Shown: positions 17,513 through 27,097, numbered from the stretch's first letter. The stretch: DNA of 64,000 bases from JBAYIE01 sp965279165 (GCA_965279165.1 OZ257140.1:1426001-1490000), one strand, 5' to 3'. Notes: generated by a model not told the origin, from the letters alone. Numbers and translations are program-made.

Positions 17513-19276
17513 ATGACTATAAATATACGCATACTGCTGTTTGGATTCGCATTGATGTTTCAATCTGCTCTTTTGTTGGCACAATATACCAACAAGAGAG
17601 CAATGGAACTATTTGATTCTTTGGAGGACGATAGATCCAAAAAACAAGTTTTGATAAAAACACATGGCGATTCACTTCTCAAGTTCTTTAAAGCAACCGG
17701 TGACCAATGCAGATTTATTAAAACTTTGTTATACCAAGAATCAAGACTGTGTAATATTGGAGAATACGAAGAGTCATTAAAAACGCTGGCATTAGCACAA
17801 TATTCCTACAATCAAACCAGGTGCGATAACGAACCCATCGGCTCGGATATATATGCCTCTTATGCAAACTTATATTATACCTTAAATGAAAACAAAAAAG
17901 TTGCATATTATATTAAGAAAGGAATAGAATTATGGAAACCGATTTATAAAGATAGAAGTGTTCTCATGCGACTTTATATCTTAAAAGGAAGTTTGAATGC
18001 AGAGTTAAATCGCCAGATTTACTATTATAATTTAGCATATCAACTGGCTTATGAGGATAAAAATGAAAAATTTCTGGAATATGCTTTAAACGTGATTGGC
18101 ACTGCTTATGCAATTGGAGGTAATTATAAAGAGGCCAAGAATTATTTAAAACAATCCCTAACATTTGCTTTAAAACGAAAAGCATACGGTACACTTTCCG
18201 GAATTTATAATAACCTCGCAGGATTAACATCCAATCCTTCAGAAATAACCAACTATTTAGACTCTTCTTACTATTATGCTTCACTTTCTGGAAGTTTAGA
18301 AGATTTGCATACCAGCTTAATAAATATGGCTTACAATCATTACCAGGTAGGCAACTTCAAATCGGGCTATGATGTGCTTTGGGAATCGATGGTTATTAAA
18401 GATTCCTTATTTAACCAGGATAAAATAAATGCTTTTGCCAACATGGAGCAAAAATATGAATCAGTAAAGAAAACTTCTGAAATTGCTATTCTGAAAAGTC
18501 AAAATGAAATTGCAACTTTACAATCCTCGCGTCGATTAGGAATTAGCATCGGATTGGCTTTTATTCTGACAACCTTTATTGTTGTTTCTGTAGTCTTCTT
18601 TAAACAGAATAAAAGAAAACAAAAACTGAATATTGAACTTTCCATAGAAAAGAAAAAGTCGGATGATTTACTTTTGAATATTTTACCTGAAGAAGTAGCA
18701 GATGAATTAAAACAAACGGGCATGTCGAAAGCAAGATTGTATAACCATGTTACCGTGCTATTTACAGATTTCGTTAATTTTACCGGTATAAGCGAAAACT
18801 TAAGTCCAACAGAATTGGTGCAAGAAATCCATAAAAACTTTACAGCCTTTGATGCCATCATAGAAAAACACGGATTAGAAAAAATAAAAACTATCGGTGA
18901 TGCATATTTGGCAGTTTGTGGATTACCGCATGAGATAAATAACCACGCACAACGGGTTGTAAATGCTGCGTTAGATATTCAATCGTTTATGTTACGAAAT
19001 GAAGGGAAATTTCAAATTCGGATTGGAATTCATTCGGGTCCGGTAGTAGCCGGAATAGTTGGGGTTAAAAAATATGCCTATGATATTTGGGGTGATACAG
19101 TTAATATGGCTAATCGCATGGAAAGTAATAGTGAGGTAGGAAAAATAAATATTAGTGGTGCAACTTATGGGTTAGTTTCCGACAATTTTGAATGTACGTA
19201 TCGTGGTAAAATAAATGCAAAGAACAAAGGAGAAGTGGATATGTACTTTGTTGAAGATAGAAAAATAAATTATTAG
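17513..19276 (+). CDS. TPR-sensor class III adenylate cyclase (cyclase 3)
   Basis: 587 residues: signal peptide to about residue 24 (LLLAQ), TPR-like helical repeats at about 60-290, a coiled coil, a membrane helix at about 343-363, the linker EKKKSDDLLLNILPEE and a catalytic domain at about 382-585. The metal Asp residues are in VLFTDFVNFTG and TIGDAY; K in EKIKTIGDAY and D in AYDIWGD fit ATP. The last motif reads VNMANRME in place of VNTAARME, keeping N and R. It is a close paralogue of cyclase 4 (20192): the part from about 18419 onward is nearly identical in DNA, while the TPR region has diverged. It forms a pair with the small protein gene 97 bases upstream. Confidence 0.93.
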   Translation: MTINIRILLFGFALMFQSALLLAQYTNKRAMELFDSLEDDRSKKQVLIKTHGDSLLKFFKATGDQCRFIKTLLYQESRLCNIGEYEESLKTLALAQYSYNQTRCDNEPIGSDIYASYANLYYTLNENKKVAYYIKKGIELWKPIYKDRSVLMRLYILKGSLNAELNRQIYYYNLAYQLAYEDKNEKFLEYALNVIGTAYAIGGNYKEAKNYLKQSLTFALKRKAYGTLSGIYNNLAGLTSNPSEITNYLDSSYYYASLSGSLEDLHTSLINMAYNHYQVGNFKSGYDVLWESMVIKDSLFNQDKINAFANMEQKYESVKKTSEIAILKSQNEIATLQSSRRLGISIGLAFILTTFIVVSVVFFKQNKRKQKLNIELSIEKKKSDDLLLNILPEEVADELKQTGMSKARLYNHVTVLFTDFVNFTGISENLSPTELVQEIHKNFTAFDAIIEKHGLEKIKTIGDAYLAVCGLPHEINNHAQRVVNAALDIQSFMLRNEGKFQIRIGIHSGPVVAGIVGVKKYAYDIWGDTVNMANRMESNSEVGKINISGATYGLVSDNFECTYRGKINAKNKGEVDMYFVEDRKINY

Positions 19277-19648
19277 TACTTAATATTAACCTAGAATTAA
19301 ACCGTTTTACTTGTATGGAGCTAATTTTTGTGAATGTCCGAAATTGCTATTGATAGTAACAAGTATTAATTGAGTGGTAAAAATATAAGCATAGCGAAAA
19401 CCCCTTGTTATTTAGATATAATAACAACAAGGATAACGTCAAATCAACAAAACAAACTTTGAAAGGGTATAAAATAGTTCCTAATGTCTTTGCATTACTA
19501 TAGTTAACTTATACATTGGTAAATCAATAATTGAATACGCTTTCAATGCTTAATACTCCCCCTTTTTGGTGATTGTATTTTGTATTGGGTTACCATACAT
19601 TTGAATACATATATTTTCTAATTCTTAAACCTTTAAAAAATAATCAAT
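19277..19648. other. Intergenic region of 372 bases with one promoter
   Basis: No coding sequence is seen. The only structure I can support is dyad promoter copy 4 near its right end (19555-19603). The left 270 bases are AT-rich and hold no clear hairpin terminator, although cyclase 3 ends here. Confidence 0.6.
19555..19603 (+). promoter_or_regulatory. Dyad promoter element (copy 4)
   Basis: ACT-CCCCC-TTTTT-GGTG-ATTG, 20 bases, then TACATTTG, an exact TANNTTTG box. It lies 45 bases before the ATG at 19649 and probably serves small protein 2, cyclase 4 and small protein 3. Confidence 0.78.
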
Positions 19649-20113
19649 ATGTCAGCACCATTACCCAATGATACCTACAATATCTATATAGCTATAGAGA
19701 ACGGAGGTTCAACAACCAATTATTACATTTTGAGTCCAACCGCTTCGGGCAGTATTTTAGTACTCGATTCATCAGCAGATGATGAAGATGATCAAATCTG
19801 GGCAGACGGTGCAGATTTGACAGACACCAACCTTTCATCTACATTTAAAGTTGGTACCGACACTACTACCACTACGTTTTATTTTGTTGCAGATGGAACG
19901 GAAGGAAATGATGTGACCGTTGATACTAATTCGAACAATGCATCTAGTTTTACTTTAAATGATGATGGTTCGATTCAAATAAAAGGTACTTCTGGAGATA
20001 ATGCAATGTATCTTGTTCCGAATGGAACTGCAAAGGTAAAACAAAGTAAAACCAAGCAAACTTGGACATGGAACAAAAAGTCGCTTGGAAGTTCGGGACC
20101 AAATATACCATAG
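19649..20113 (+). CDS. Small TKQxWxWNKK-tail protein 2, unknown function
   Basis: 154 residues, no signal peptide. It is rich in Thr, Ser and Asp with short strand-turn repeats (NIYIAIENGG, DDQIWADG, FTLNDDGSIQIKG), again like a beta-trefoil with a QIW motif. The tail KTKQTWTWNKK near residues 134-144 matches the proteins at 16975 and 21992, while the rest of the sequence is strongly diverged. It is 78 bases upstream of cyclase 4 and directly behind dyad promoter copy 4, the same arrangement as small protein 1 and cyclase 3. The function is unknown; a regulatory or ligand-binding partner of the cyclase is a possibility from position only. Confidence 0.85.
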   Translation: MSAPLPNDTYNIYIAIENGGSTTNYYILSPTASGSILVLDSSADDEDDQIWADGADLTDTNLSSTFKVGTDTTTTTFYFVADGTEGNDVTVDTNSNNASSFTLNDDGSIQIKGTSGDNAMYLVPNGTAKVKQSKTKQTWTWNKKSLGSSGPNIP

Positions 20114-20191
20114 GGTATACATGAAAAGCGTCATCATGATGCTTGGATGAAACCATTTAAAATTTGCTTTCCTCATTAGAACAAAAGTTTC

Positions 20192-21967
20192 ATGCTTTTA
20201 TTCAAGAAAACTTTGGCTTTAAAAATTGTGTTCTGGTTGGCTCTGCTGACAATGTCGGCAGAGCTTCATGCACAATCTAACTATGAACATTCCATTCGGA
20301 TTTTTGATTCATTAGAAGTTGACAAAACCAGGGGGTATAAACTTACCCATCAATACGCTGATTCTTTGCTTGCGTGTTTCAAAGAAAATGGAGATACCTA
20401 TCGTTGGATAAAAACTAAATTGGCAGTGTTTGCATATCAATTTAATGAATCCAAATACAAAGAATGTTTGACCACTCTTTTTATGGCATTATCTGTTTGC
20501 CAGCAAAAACAATTACTAGAATATCCCTTATTAGCCCAAATTTATAAGTGTTATGGCACATTGTATTGGACTTTAGGTGAAAATAAAAAAGCTTTATATT
20601 ATACAGAGAAAGGAATTAAATGCTGGCTGCCGCTATGGACAGATAACAAAGTACTGATTCAACTTTATTTGCAGAAAGGGACGATTTTAAAGGAAAATCC
20701 AGATAATTTGAATTATACGAAGCTGGCGCTTCAAATGGCCATCGATTCTAAAAATAAGATAATGGAGGAATTCGTTTTGGCCACAATTGGTACTTTATAT
20801 GCGGAGGCTGAAGACTATAAAATTGCAGAACAATACATTAAACAATCCTTGGCTCTCGCCTTACAAAGAAAAGCTTATAGCAATTTATCTCCTATTTACA
20901 ATAATCTGGCAGGTATTTCAACTACCAAAGAACAAATGTTGCTGTATGTGGATTCTGCATACTATTATGCACTCCTCAGCGGTAGCTTAGAGGATCAACA
21001 AACCAGCTTACTCAACAAAGCTTATTATTATAGTCAAAATAATGCATATGAATTAGCTTATAATAACTTATGGGAGGCCTATGTTTTACAAGATTCTATT
21101 TTTAACCAGGATAAAATAAATGCATTTGCTAACATGGAGCAAAAATATGAATCAGTTAAGAAGACTTCTGAAATTGCTATACTGAAAAGTCAAAATGAAA
21201 TTGCAACTTTACAATCCTCGCGTCGTTTAGGAATTAGCATCGGATTGGCTTTTATTTTGTTAACCTTCATCATTGTTTCTATTGTCTTCTATAAACAATA
21301 TAAAAGAAAACAAAAACTGAATATTGAACTTTCGATAGAAAAGAAAAAGTCGGATGATTTACTTTTGAATATATTACCTGAAGAAGTAGCAGATGAATTA
21401 AAACAAACGGGCATGTCGAAAGCAAGACTGTATAACCATGTTACCGTATTATTTACCGACTTTGTTAATTTCACAGGAATAAGCGAACAGTTAAGTCCAA
21501 CCGAATTGGTACAGGAAATCCACAAAAATTTCACCGCATTTGATTCCATCATTGAAAAACACGGTTTAGAAAAAATAAAAACTATCGGTGATGCTTATTT
21601 GGCTGTATGTGGACTACCAAATGAAATAAACAATCATGCCGAAAGGGTATTAAACGCTGCATTGGATATTCAATCCTTTATGTATCGTACAGAAGGTAAA
21701 TTTCAAATTCGTATTGGTGTTCATAGTGGCCCTGTAGTTGCAGGAATAGTTGGCGTAAAAAAATATGCTTATGATATTTGGGGAGATACGGTTAATATGG
21801 CCAATCGTATGGAAAGCAATAGTGAAGCAGGTAAAATCAATATCAGTGGAACAACTTTTGAGTTGATCGGAAATCAGTTTGAATGCGAGTACCGCGGCAA
21901 AGTTAAAGCCAAAAATAAAGGCGAAGTAGATATGTACTTTGTAATCGGACGAAAAATAAATTATTAA
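20192..21967 (+). CDS. TPR-sensor class III adenylate cyclase (cyclase 4)
   Basis: 591 residues: signal peptide to about 28 (ELHAQ), TPR-like repeats at about 60-290, a membrane helix at about 348-368, the linker EKKKSDDLLLNILPEE and a catalytic domain at about 387-590. The site residues are the same as in cyclase 3: VLFTDFVNFTG, EKIKTIGDAY, AYDIWGDTVNMANRME. The DNA from the last TPR through the membrane helix and linker is almost identical to cyclase 3 (18419-18660 against 21113-21360), which points to recent duplication or gene conversion. Flanking small proteins lie 78 bases upstream and 24 bases downstream. Confidence 0.93.
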   Translation: MLLFKKTLALKIVFWLALLTMSAELHAQSNYEHSIRIFDSLEVDKTRGYKLTHQYADSLLACFKENGDTYRWIKTKLAVFAYQFNESKYKECLTTLFMALSVCQQKQLLEYPLLAQIYKCYGTLYWTLGENKKALYYTEKGIKCWLPLWTDNKVLIQLYLQKGTILKENPDNLNYTKLALQMAIDSKNKIMEEFVLATIGTLYAEAEDYKIAEQYIKQSLALALQRKAYSNLSPIYNNLAGISTTKEQMLLYVDSAYYYALLSGSLEDQQTSLLNKAYYYSQNNAYELAYNNLWEAYVLQDSIFNQDKINAFANMEQKYESVKKTSEIAILKSQNEIATLQSSRRLGISIGLAFILLTFIIVSIVFYKQYKRKQKLNIELSIEKKKSDDLLLNILPEEVADELKQTGMSKARLYNHVTVLFTDFVNFTGISEQLSPTELVQEIHKNFTAFDSIIEKHGLEKIKTIGDAYLAVCGLPNEINNHAERVLNAALDIQSFMYRTEGKFQIRIGVHSGPVVAGIVGVKKYAYDIWGDTVNMANRMESNSEAGKINISGTTFELIGNQFECEYRGKVKAKNKGEVDMYFVIGRKINY

Positions 21968-21991
21968 ATTAACACCCTTAATAAAAACAAT

Positions 21992-22408
21992 ATGAATATA
22001 TCTGCTTCAGAAACCGGAGAATACAAAGTGGGAGAATCGTATCTTACTTGTCCCGGCACGTTAAATGGAGAAGTATTGCTATCCGTAAGTGATGATAGCA
22101 ATTTCCAAATATGGGCAACTCCTAACCAATTATCACAAACCGGTTTATCTAGCCAGGAGTCAGATACTGCAACGCCATTTTTCTTACAATCAGTTACGGC
22201 CGAAAATGCCCCTGTAATTGTTGTAAATGATGGCGCACAATCATACTGGGATGTTGAACCAAGTGGTGCCCATATCGAATTGTTAAATGCAGATTATTCT
22301 AAATCCGGCTATTATCTTAATGTTGGTGCCGGTAAAGTTGTGGTAAAATCAACCAAACAAGCCTGGGTTTGGAATAAAAAAGTGATGAAGGGCAGTTCCA
22401 TGCCATAG
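21992..22408 (+). CDS. Small TKQxWxWNKK-tail protein 3, unknown function
   Basis: 138 residues, no signal peptide. It starts MNISASETGEYKVGE and has short beta-type segments (VLLSVSDDSNFQIWATP, SYWDVEPSGAHIELL, YYLNVGAGKVVV). The tail STKQAWVWNKK near residues 121-131 defines the family with the proteins at 16975 and 19649. It lies 24 bases after cyclase 4, so it is probably the third gene of that transcript. The next gene is the nSTAND protein, which has its own dyad promoter. The family is not recognised. Confidence 0.84.
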   Translation: MNISASETGEYKVGESYLTCPGTLNGEVLLSVSDDSNFQIWATPNQLSQTGLSSQESDTATPFFLQSVTAENAPVIVVNDGAQSYWDVEPSGAHIELLNADYSKSGYYLNVGAGKVVVKSTKQAWVWNKKVMKGSSMP

Positions 22409-22466
22409 AATATTCTGTTATAGATTGGATTAATTAATAATTTCCATTTGGGAATGTAATAACATA

Positions 22467-22515
22467 CATCCCCTTTTTTGGTGATACTATTCGCTCTTAA
22501 ATTGGTGTAATATTG
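22467..22515 (+). promoter_or_regulatory. Dyad promoter element (copy 5)
   Basis: CAT-CCCCT-TTTTT-GGTG-ATAC, 20 bases, then TAATATTG as -7 box. It lies 50 bases before the ATG of the nSTAND gene at 22566. The ATTG part is weaker than in other copies, but the spacing is conserved. Confidence 0.65.
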
Positions 22516-22565
22516 AATTTAAATAGACAGAATAATATTGTCGTTAAAATAAAACCGTATTTATC

Positions 22566-25500
22566 ATGCCTGGGAGTTCAAATCCATTAGAATCATCAAA
22601 CTTTCAAGGATTCACAAATCCATTCCCCGGATTACGTCCATTTCAGGCAGAAGAATCACATCTTTTCTTTGGCAGAGAAAATTATATTGATACCATCATT
22701 AGCAAGCTTCACCATTACCACTTTGTTTCCATTGTGGGGAATTCAGGAAGCGGAAAATCGTCGTTAATGCGGGCCGGTGTAATTCCAAGATTAAGCAACG
22801 ATAAAGGTTGGATCATTTCAACCATGCGACCTGGAAAAAATCCCGTGGAAGAACTTAACCAGATTCTTTCAAAAATTGAGGAACTTCATTTTTCTAAAGA
22901 AAAAGCGGATACATTAGGAAACCTGCACATTTTACAAAAAAGTCAGTTGGGTCTTGTTCAGTTACTGAGAAATGCAATTCCGGAAGGACGAAAATTATTG
23001 TTGGTAGTTGACCAGTTTGAAGAACTGTTCCGCTTTAATAAGGAAAACGAAGAAATTGCATTTCAATTCGTTAATTTATTGTTAGGCGCAATCCAACAAC
23101 ATGATGTAAACATCAATGTAATCATAACATTAAGAAGTGATTTTATTGGTGATTGCGAACAGTTCATCGGTTTGCCCGAAGCCATTAATAATGGTCAGTT
23201 TCTGATTCCACGGATGAAACTCGAAGAACTGCAGTTAAGTATTACCGGCCCGATTGAATTGGTTGGCCAACGGATTTCCCCTCGATTGGTACAGCAACTA
23301 TTAAAAGATGTAGGTTCCAATCCTGACCAATTACCGATTTTACAACATGTATTAATGCGTACATGGGAAGTTTGGCGAGGACTCAATGATCCATCCGTTC
23401 CGATTGATTTGATTCATTATGAAAAAACCGGTAAGATGGAAAAAGCTTTGTCGAATCATGCCGAAGAAGCAATGCTCGAAATCAAATCAGAAGCACACCA
23501 AAAAACCATAGCAATTCTATTTAAAACATTAACGGTTAAAGAAAGTGATAACAGAGGAGTTAGACGTCCTACCCCGATAAGTAAGATTGCCGAAATAGCA
23601 AATTGTACAGTTGAAGATATTATCTATCTCGTTAATATTTTTAGGCGGGCCGACCGCGGATTTTTAATGCCTCCGGCCAATGTAGCCATTTCGGAAAGTA
23701 GTGTTATCGACATTTCACACGAAAGTTTGATGCGCGTATGGGAAAGATTAGGTAATTGGGTAGAAGAAGAATATGAATCCGCTCAGATTTACCAACGTAT
23801 CACCGCAAGTGCACTTCTTTATGAAAAAGGACTTTCAGGTTTATGGCGCGATCCGGATTTACAAATTGCCATTGACTGGAACAATAAATTTGATGTAACC
23901 CGACAATGGACAGAACAATACAACCAATATTTCGAATTATCGAAACGATTTGTTGATGCCAGCTGGCAGCAAAAGATGTTTCTTCTGGCCGAAAAAACCA
24001 GGCGCAAAAGAGTAACCAATATTATTGTGGTTTTGGTGTTGGTAGTATTAAGTACATTAAGTCTTTGGGCGGTGTTTGAACGAAACAATTCATCCCGAAA
24101 CGAACAACTTGCAGTTGCGGAAAAGCAAAATGCACAGGAACAGGAATCTATTGCAAAAAAACAAAAGTTATTTGCCGAAGAAAGTGCCAAAAAAGCGGAA
24201 CTTGAAAAGCGGAATGCCGAAAAACAAAAATTACTTGCTTTGCAAAAAGAAAGAGAAGCAAACGAACAGAAAAAAAATGCCGAACAAGCTTCTCTTAGTG
24301 CCAATCAAGCAAGGAATTTAGCTGAGTCGGAAAAGAAAATCGCTATTCAGCAACGATATGCAGCCGACAGTTTGCGTAAAGTTGCAACCAATTCAGAAAA
24401 AAATGCTTATCGCTTGCGCATACTATCTATTGCACAAGCGTTGGCTATAAAATCAAATTCCATTCAAAAAGGTACATACGATGAAAATGTAAAACCTTTA
24501 TTAGCTATACAATCCTATAATTTTAATAGCAAATACGGCGGAAAACTCTTTAACCAGGATATTTCGGCTGCCCTTTTTGCTGCTTACAAATCAATTTTAA
24601 ACGAAGAAACATACAAAAACATTAGCCATACGGATATGGTTAGGTCGTTGGACATTAGCCCGAATAGCAAAGAAATTGCCTCCTGTGGTTCGGATGGACT
24701 ATTAACCATTTGCGATGCGCTAGAAGTTGGAAAAGTGATTAAAATATATCCCAAGCAAAATGCCATTCTCGAAAATGTTGAGTACAACAAGGGTGGAAAT
24801 ATTATTGCCTGTCTTGCCGACAAAACAGATATGCTACTCTTCAAAACAGAAGGTACACCTACTGCTCCAACCATTGTTAAAACAGGGCACGTTGATAAAA
24901 TAGCTGGTTTTGTTTGGTATGGAGATAATTTGATTTCTGTTTCGATGGATAATAAAATGATTGAAACCGAAGTGGCGACACAAAAAACCAAAAACATAAC
25001 GATACTTAATTCCAAACCAACTTGTATTGCCATACATCCATCGCAACACAAAGCATATATCGGATGCGAGGATGGTAAGATTTTCGAATGCCCGTTACAA
25101 GGAAAAAGCGAGCCTATAGAAATCCGAAATTTGAATACAAAAATTTCTACCATTAACATTTCTCCTAATGGAACTTTACTAGCAGCCGGACTAAATGATG
25201 GAAAAATTCATATGATATCGCTACAAAATATCAACAAGCAATTCCAGAACCTCAACCAACACAAATCAACTGTTACTAGTATTGCATTTCATGTTTCTGA
25301 TAAATTTATGTTTTCGACCAGTTTCGACGGATATGTTTTGAAATGGGATTTATCAGGAGAAGATCAGGCTCCAATTCCATACACGGAACACGATTCGTGG
25401 GTGTGGAGTGTAGCGTGCAGCAATAATGGCAAGTACTTTTGTACAGCAGGAAAAGACAAAAGCATCATAACCTATCCATCCAACGATGAAGAATTGGTGA

Positions 25501-25604
25501 AAATCATCACCCCTCTAATCAAACGAAACTTCAATGCATCTGAATGGCAACAATTTATTGGTAGCGACATCCCATACGAGCAAACCATTCAAGGTCTAAA
25601 GTAG
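22566..25604 (+). CDS. nSTAND NTPase with membrane helix and WD40-like repeats
   Basis: 1012 residues. The N-terminal NPFPGLRPFQAEESHLFFGR segment is typical of nSTAND1 NTPases. Walker A is GNSGSGKSS (about 58-66) and Walker B LLVVDQFEELF (about 143-153). A helical region follows, then one membrane helix at about 481-503, a long Lys/Glu/Ala coiled coil at about 505-620, and WD40-like repeats at about 680-990 (SLDISPNSKEIASCGSDGLLTICD, with further blades). STAND proteins are ATP- or GTP-driven switches in signalling, and some act in defence. Here it has its own dyad promoter and lies between cyclases 4 and 5, which suggests a role in the same circuit. No effector domain such as a protease or TIR was seen. 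Confidence 0.9.
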   Translation: MPGSSNPLESSNFQGFTNPFPGLRPFQAEESHLFFGRENYIDTIISKLHHYHFVSIVGNSGSGKSSLMRAGVIPRLSNDKGWIISTMRPGKNPVEELNQILSKIEELHFSKEKADTLGNLHILQKSQLGLVQLLRNAIPEGRKLLLVVDQFEELFRFNKENEEIAFQFVNLLLGAIQQHDVNINVIITLRSDFIGDCEQFIGLPEAINNGQFLIPRMKLEELQLSITGPIELVGQRISPRLVQQLLKDVGSNPDQLPILQHVLMRTWEVWRGLNDPSVPIDLIHYEKTGKMEKALSNHAEEAMLEIKSEAHQKTIAILFKTLTVKESDNRGVRRPTPISKIAEIANCTVEDIIYLVNIFRRADRGFLMPPANVAISESSVIDISHESLMRVWERLGNWVEEEYESAQIYQRITASALLYEKGLSGLWRDPDLQIAIDWNNKFDVTRQWTEQYNQYFELSKRFVDASWQQKMFLLAEKTRRKRVTNIIVVLVLVVLSTLSLWAVFERNNSSRNEQLAVAEKQNAQEQESIAKKQKLFAEESAKKAELEKRNAEKQKLLALQKEREANEQKKNAEQASLSANQARNLAESEKKIAIQQRYAADSLRKVATNSEKNAYRLRILSIAQALAIKSNSIQKGTYDENVKPLLAIQSYNFNSKYGGKLFNQDISAALFAAYKSILNEETYKNISHTDMVRSLDISPNSKEIASCGSDGLLTICDALEVGKVIKIYPKQNAILENVEYNKGGNIIACLADKTDMLLFKTEGTPTAPTIVKTGHVDKIAGFVWYGDNLISVSMDNKMIETEVATQKTKNITILNSKPTCIAIHPSQHKAYIGCEDGKIFECPLQGKSEPIEIRNLNTKISTINISPNGTLLAAGLNDGKIHMISLQNINKQFQNLNQHKSTVTSIAFHVSDKFMFSTSFDGYVLKWDLSGEDQAPIPYTEHDSWVWSVACSNNGKYFCTAGKDKSIITYPSNDEELVKIITPLIKRNFNASEWQQFIGSDIPYEQTIQGLK

Positions 25605-25609
25605 AAAAA

Positions 25610-25658
25610 AATCACCCTAATTGGGGATTGTACCACAATATTTATAAATGCATATTTG
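25610..25658 (+). promoter_or_regulatory. Dyad promoter element (copy 6)
   Basis: AAT-CACCC-TAATT-GGGG-ATTG, 20 bases, then CATATTTG as -7 box. It lies 21 bases before the ATG of cyclase 5 at 25679 and only five bases after the nSTAND stop codon. Confidence 0.72.
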
Positions 25659-25678
25659 GGATGCTTGAAAAGTGAAAT

Positions 25679-27097
25679 ATGCTAACTTTATTATCCATTA
25701 TATTATCCATAGGTATCCTTATTTCGTTATGGCTACGTTATATACAGTCAAAACAAATAAAGGAACTGAAAGTAAAAACAGATTTCGCTCTACAAGCAGA
25801 AAATCTGATTAAGATTGAATTTAATACGGACAATGATTTAGGTAAAATTGCCGATAATTTTAACCGCATTGGCAATAAATATACCAACCAAAAAGAGCAA
25901 GTTCAGCAATTAGATGAATTAAAAGAAAAACACCATGAACTAAGCAGCATGGTTAATGTGTTTGAATCATCCATTTCTCAGATTACCCTCATTACAGATA
26001 TCGGAAAAGATATTACATCCAGCCTCGGATTGAAAGAAATACTCTCGAAGGTTCAAAAGTATATTATTTCTAGTATGGCAGCCCAGGAGGTTCATTTCTT
26101 AATCGAAAAACAAGGCCATAAACTCTATTATGTTTTAGCAGATAAAGATATCGATCAAATTGAAAAAGGTAAATGGACCAATGACCCCGATAATATCCTG
26201 AATTGGTGTTTTACAAACAACAAAGAATTAATGCTGCAAGATGCCGCATCCAATTTTGAACAATATGTTTTCAAACCCATTCAACTTTACAACAACAAAA
26301 GTGCGGCCTCTGTTATTGCGATACCATTTGGTTTCAACACCAAACAAACTGGAAGTATCGCGGTTCTAAGCACAAAATCGGATGCCTTCGATACGTATCA
26401 ACTCGATTTTGTAAAGTCGCTTGCCTCCTATATTGCTGTGGCAATTGATAATTCAAATCTATTTGAAGAATTAGACGATGAAAAGAAAAAATCTGATGGG
26501 TTACTTTTAAATATTCTACCGGTTGGAGTTGCCGACGAATTAAAAGTAAAAGGTAGCATTGAACCAAAACAATACAATGCCGTTACGGTACTTTTCACTG
26601 ATATGGTAAACTTTACAGGCATAAGCGAAAAAATGAGTCCGACTGAATTGGTACAGGAAATTCATGAAAATTTTACTGCATTTGATGCGATAATGGAAAA
26701 ACACGGATTGGAAAAAATTAAAACAATCGGAGATGCTTACCTCGCAGTTTGTGGATTACCCAACGAATATGCTGACCATGCGAAAAGAGTTGCCCATGCA
26801 GCATTGGATATCCAACACTATATGGCAACCAACAAAGGAAAATTTCAAATCCGCATTGGTATTAATTCCGGTCCGGTGGTTGCAGGAATAGTTGGGGTAA
26901 AAAAATACGCGTATGATATTTGGGGAGATACTGTAAATACTGCTGCCCGAATGGAACAAAATTCGGAAGCAGGTAAAATCAATATCAGTGGTTCAACCTA
27001 CGAGTTAATTAAAAACGATTTTAATTGTTTCTACCGAGGCAAAATAGCTGCTAAAAACAAAGGCGCTGTTGACATGTATTTTATTGAAAATGTATAA
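25679..27097 (+). CDS. GAF-domain class III adenylate cyclase (cyclase 5)
   Basis: 472 residues. An N-terminal membrane helix (about 2-20) replaces a signal peptide. A coiled coil at about 30-105 leads to a GAF domain at about 115-265 (EILSKVQKYIISSMAAQEVHF, VIAIPFGFNTKQTGSIAVLS, FVKSLASYIAVAIDNSNLFEEL). The linker EKKKSDGLLLNILPVG and the catalytic domain (about 285-470) follow, with VLFTDMVNFTG, EKIKTIGDAY and AYDIWGDTVNTAARME. All site residues for ATP cyclisation are present. This is the only cyclase here with a cytoplasmic sensor. The next gene starts inside its last codons, so the cyclase heads the first envelope module operon. Confidence 0.94.
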   Translation: MLTLLSIILSIGILISLWLRYIQSKQIKELKVKTDFALQAENLIKIEFNTDNDLGKIADNFNRIGNKYTNQKEQVQQLDELKEKHHELSSMVNVFESSISQITLITDIGKDITSSLGLKEILSKVQKYIISSMAAQEVHFLIEKQGHKLYYVLADKDIDQIEKGKWTNDPDNILNWCFTNNKELMLQDAASNFEQYVFKPIQLYNNKSAASVIAIPFGFNTKQTGSIAVLSTKSDAFDTYQLDFVKSLASYIAVAIDNSNLFEELDDEKKKSDGLLLNILPVGVADELKVKGSIEPKQYNAVTVLFTDMVNFTGISEKMSPTELVQEIHENFTAFDAIMEKHGLEKIKTIGDAYLAVCGLPNEYADHAKRVAHAALDIQHYMATNKGKFQIRIGINSGPVVAGIVGVKKYAYDIWGDTVNTAARMEQNSEAGKINISGSTYELIKNDFNCFYRGKIAAKNKGAVDMYFIENV

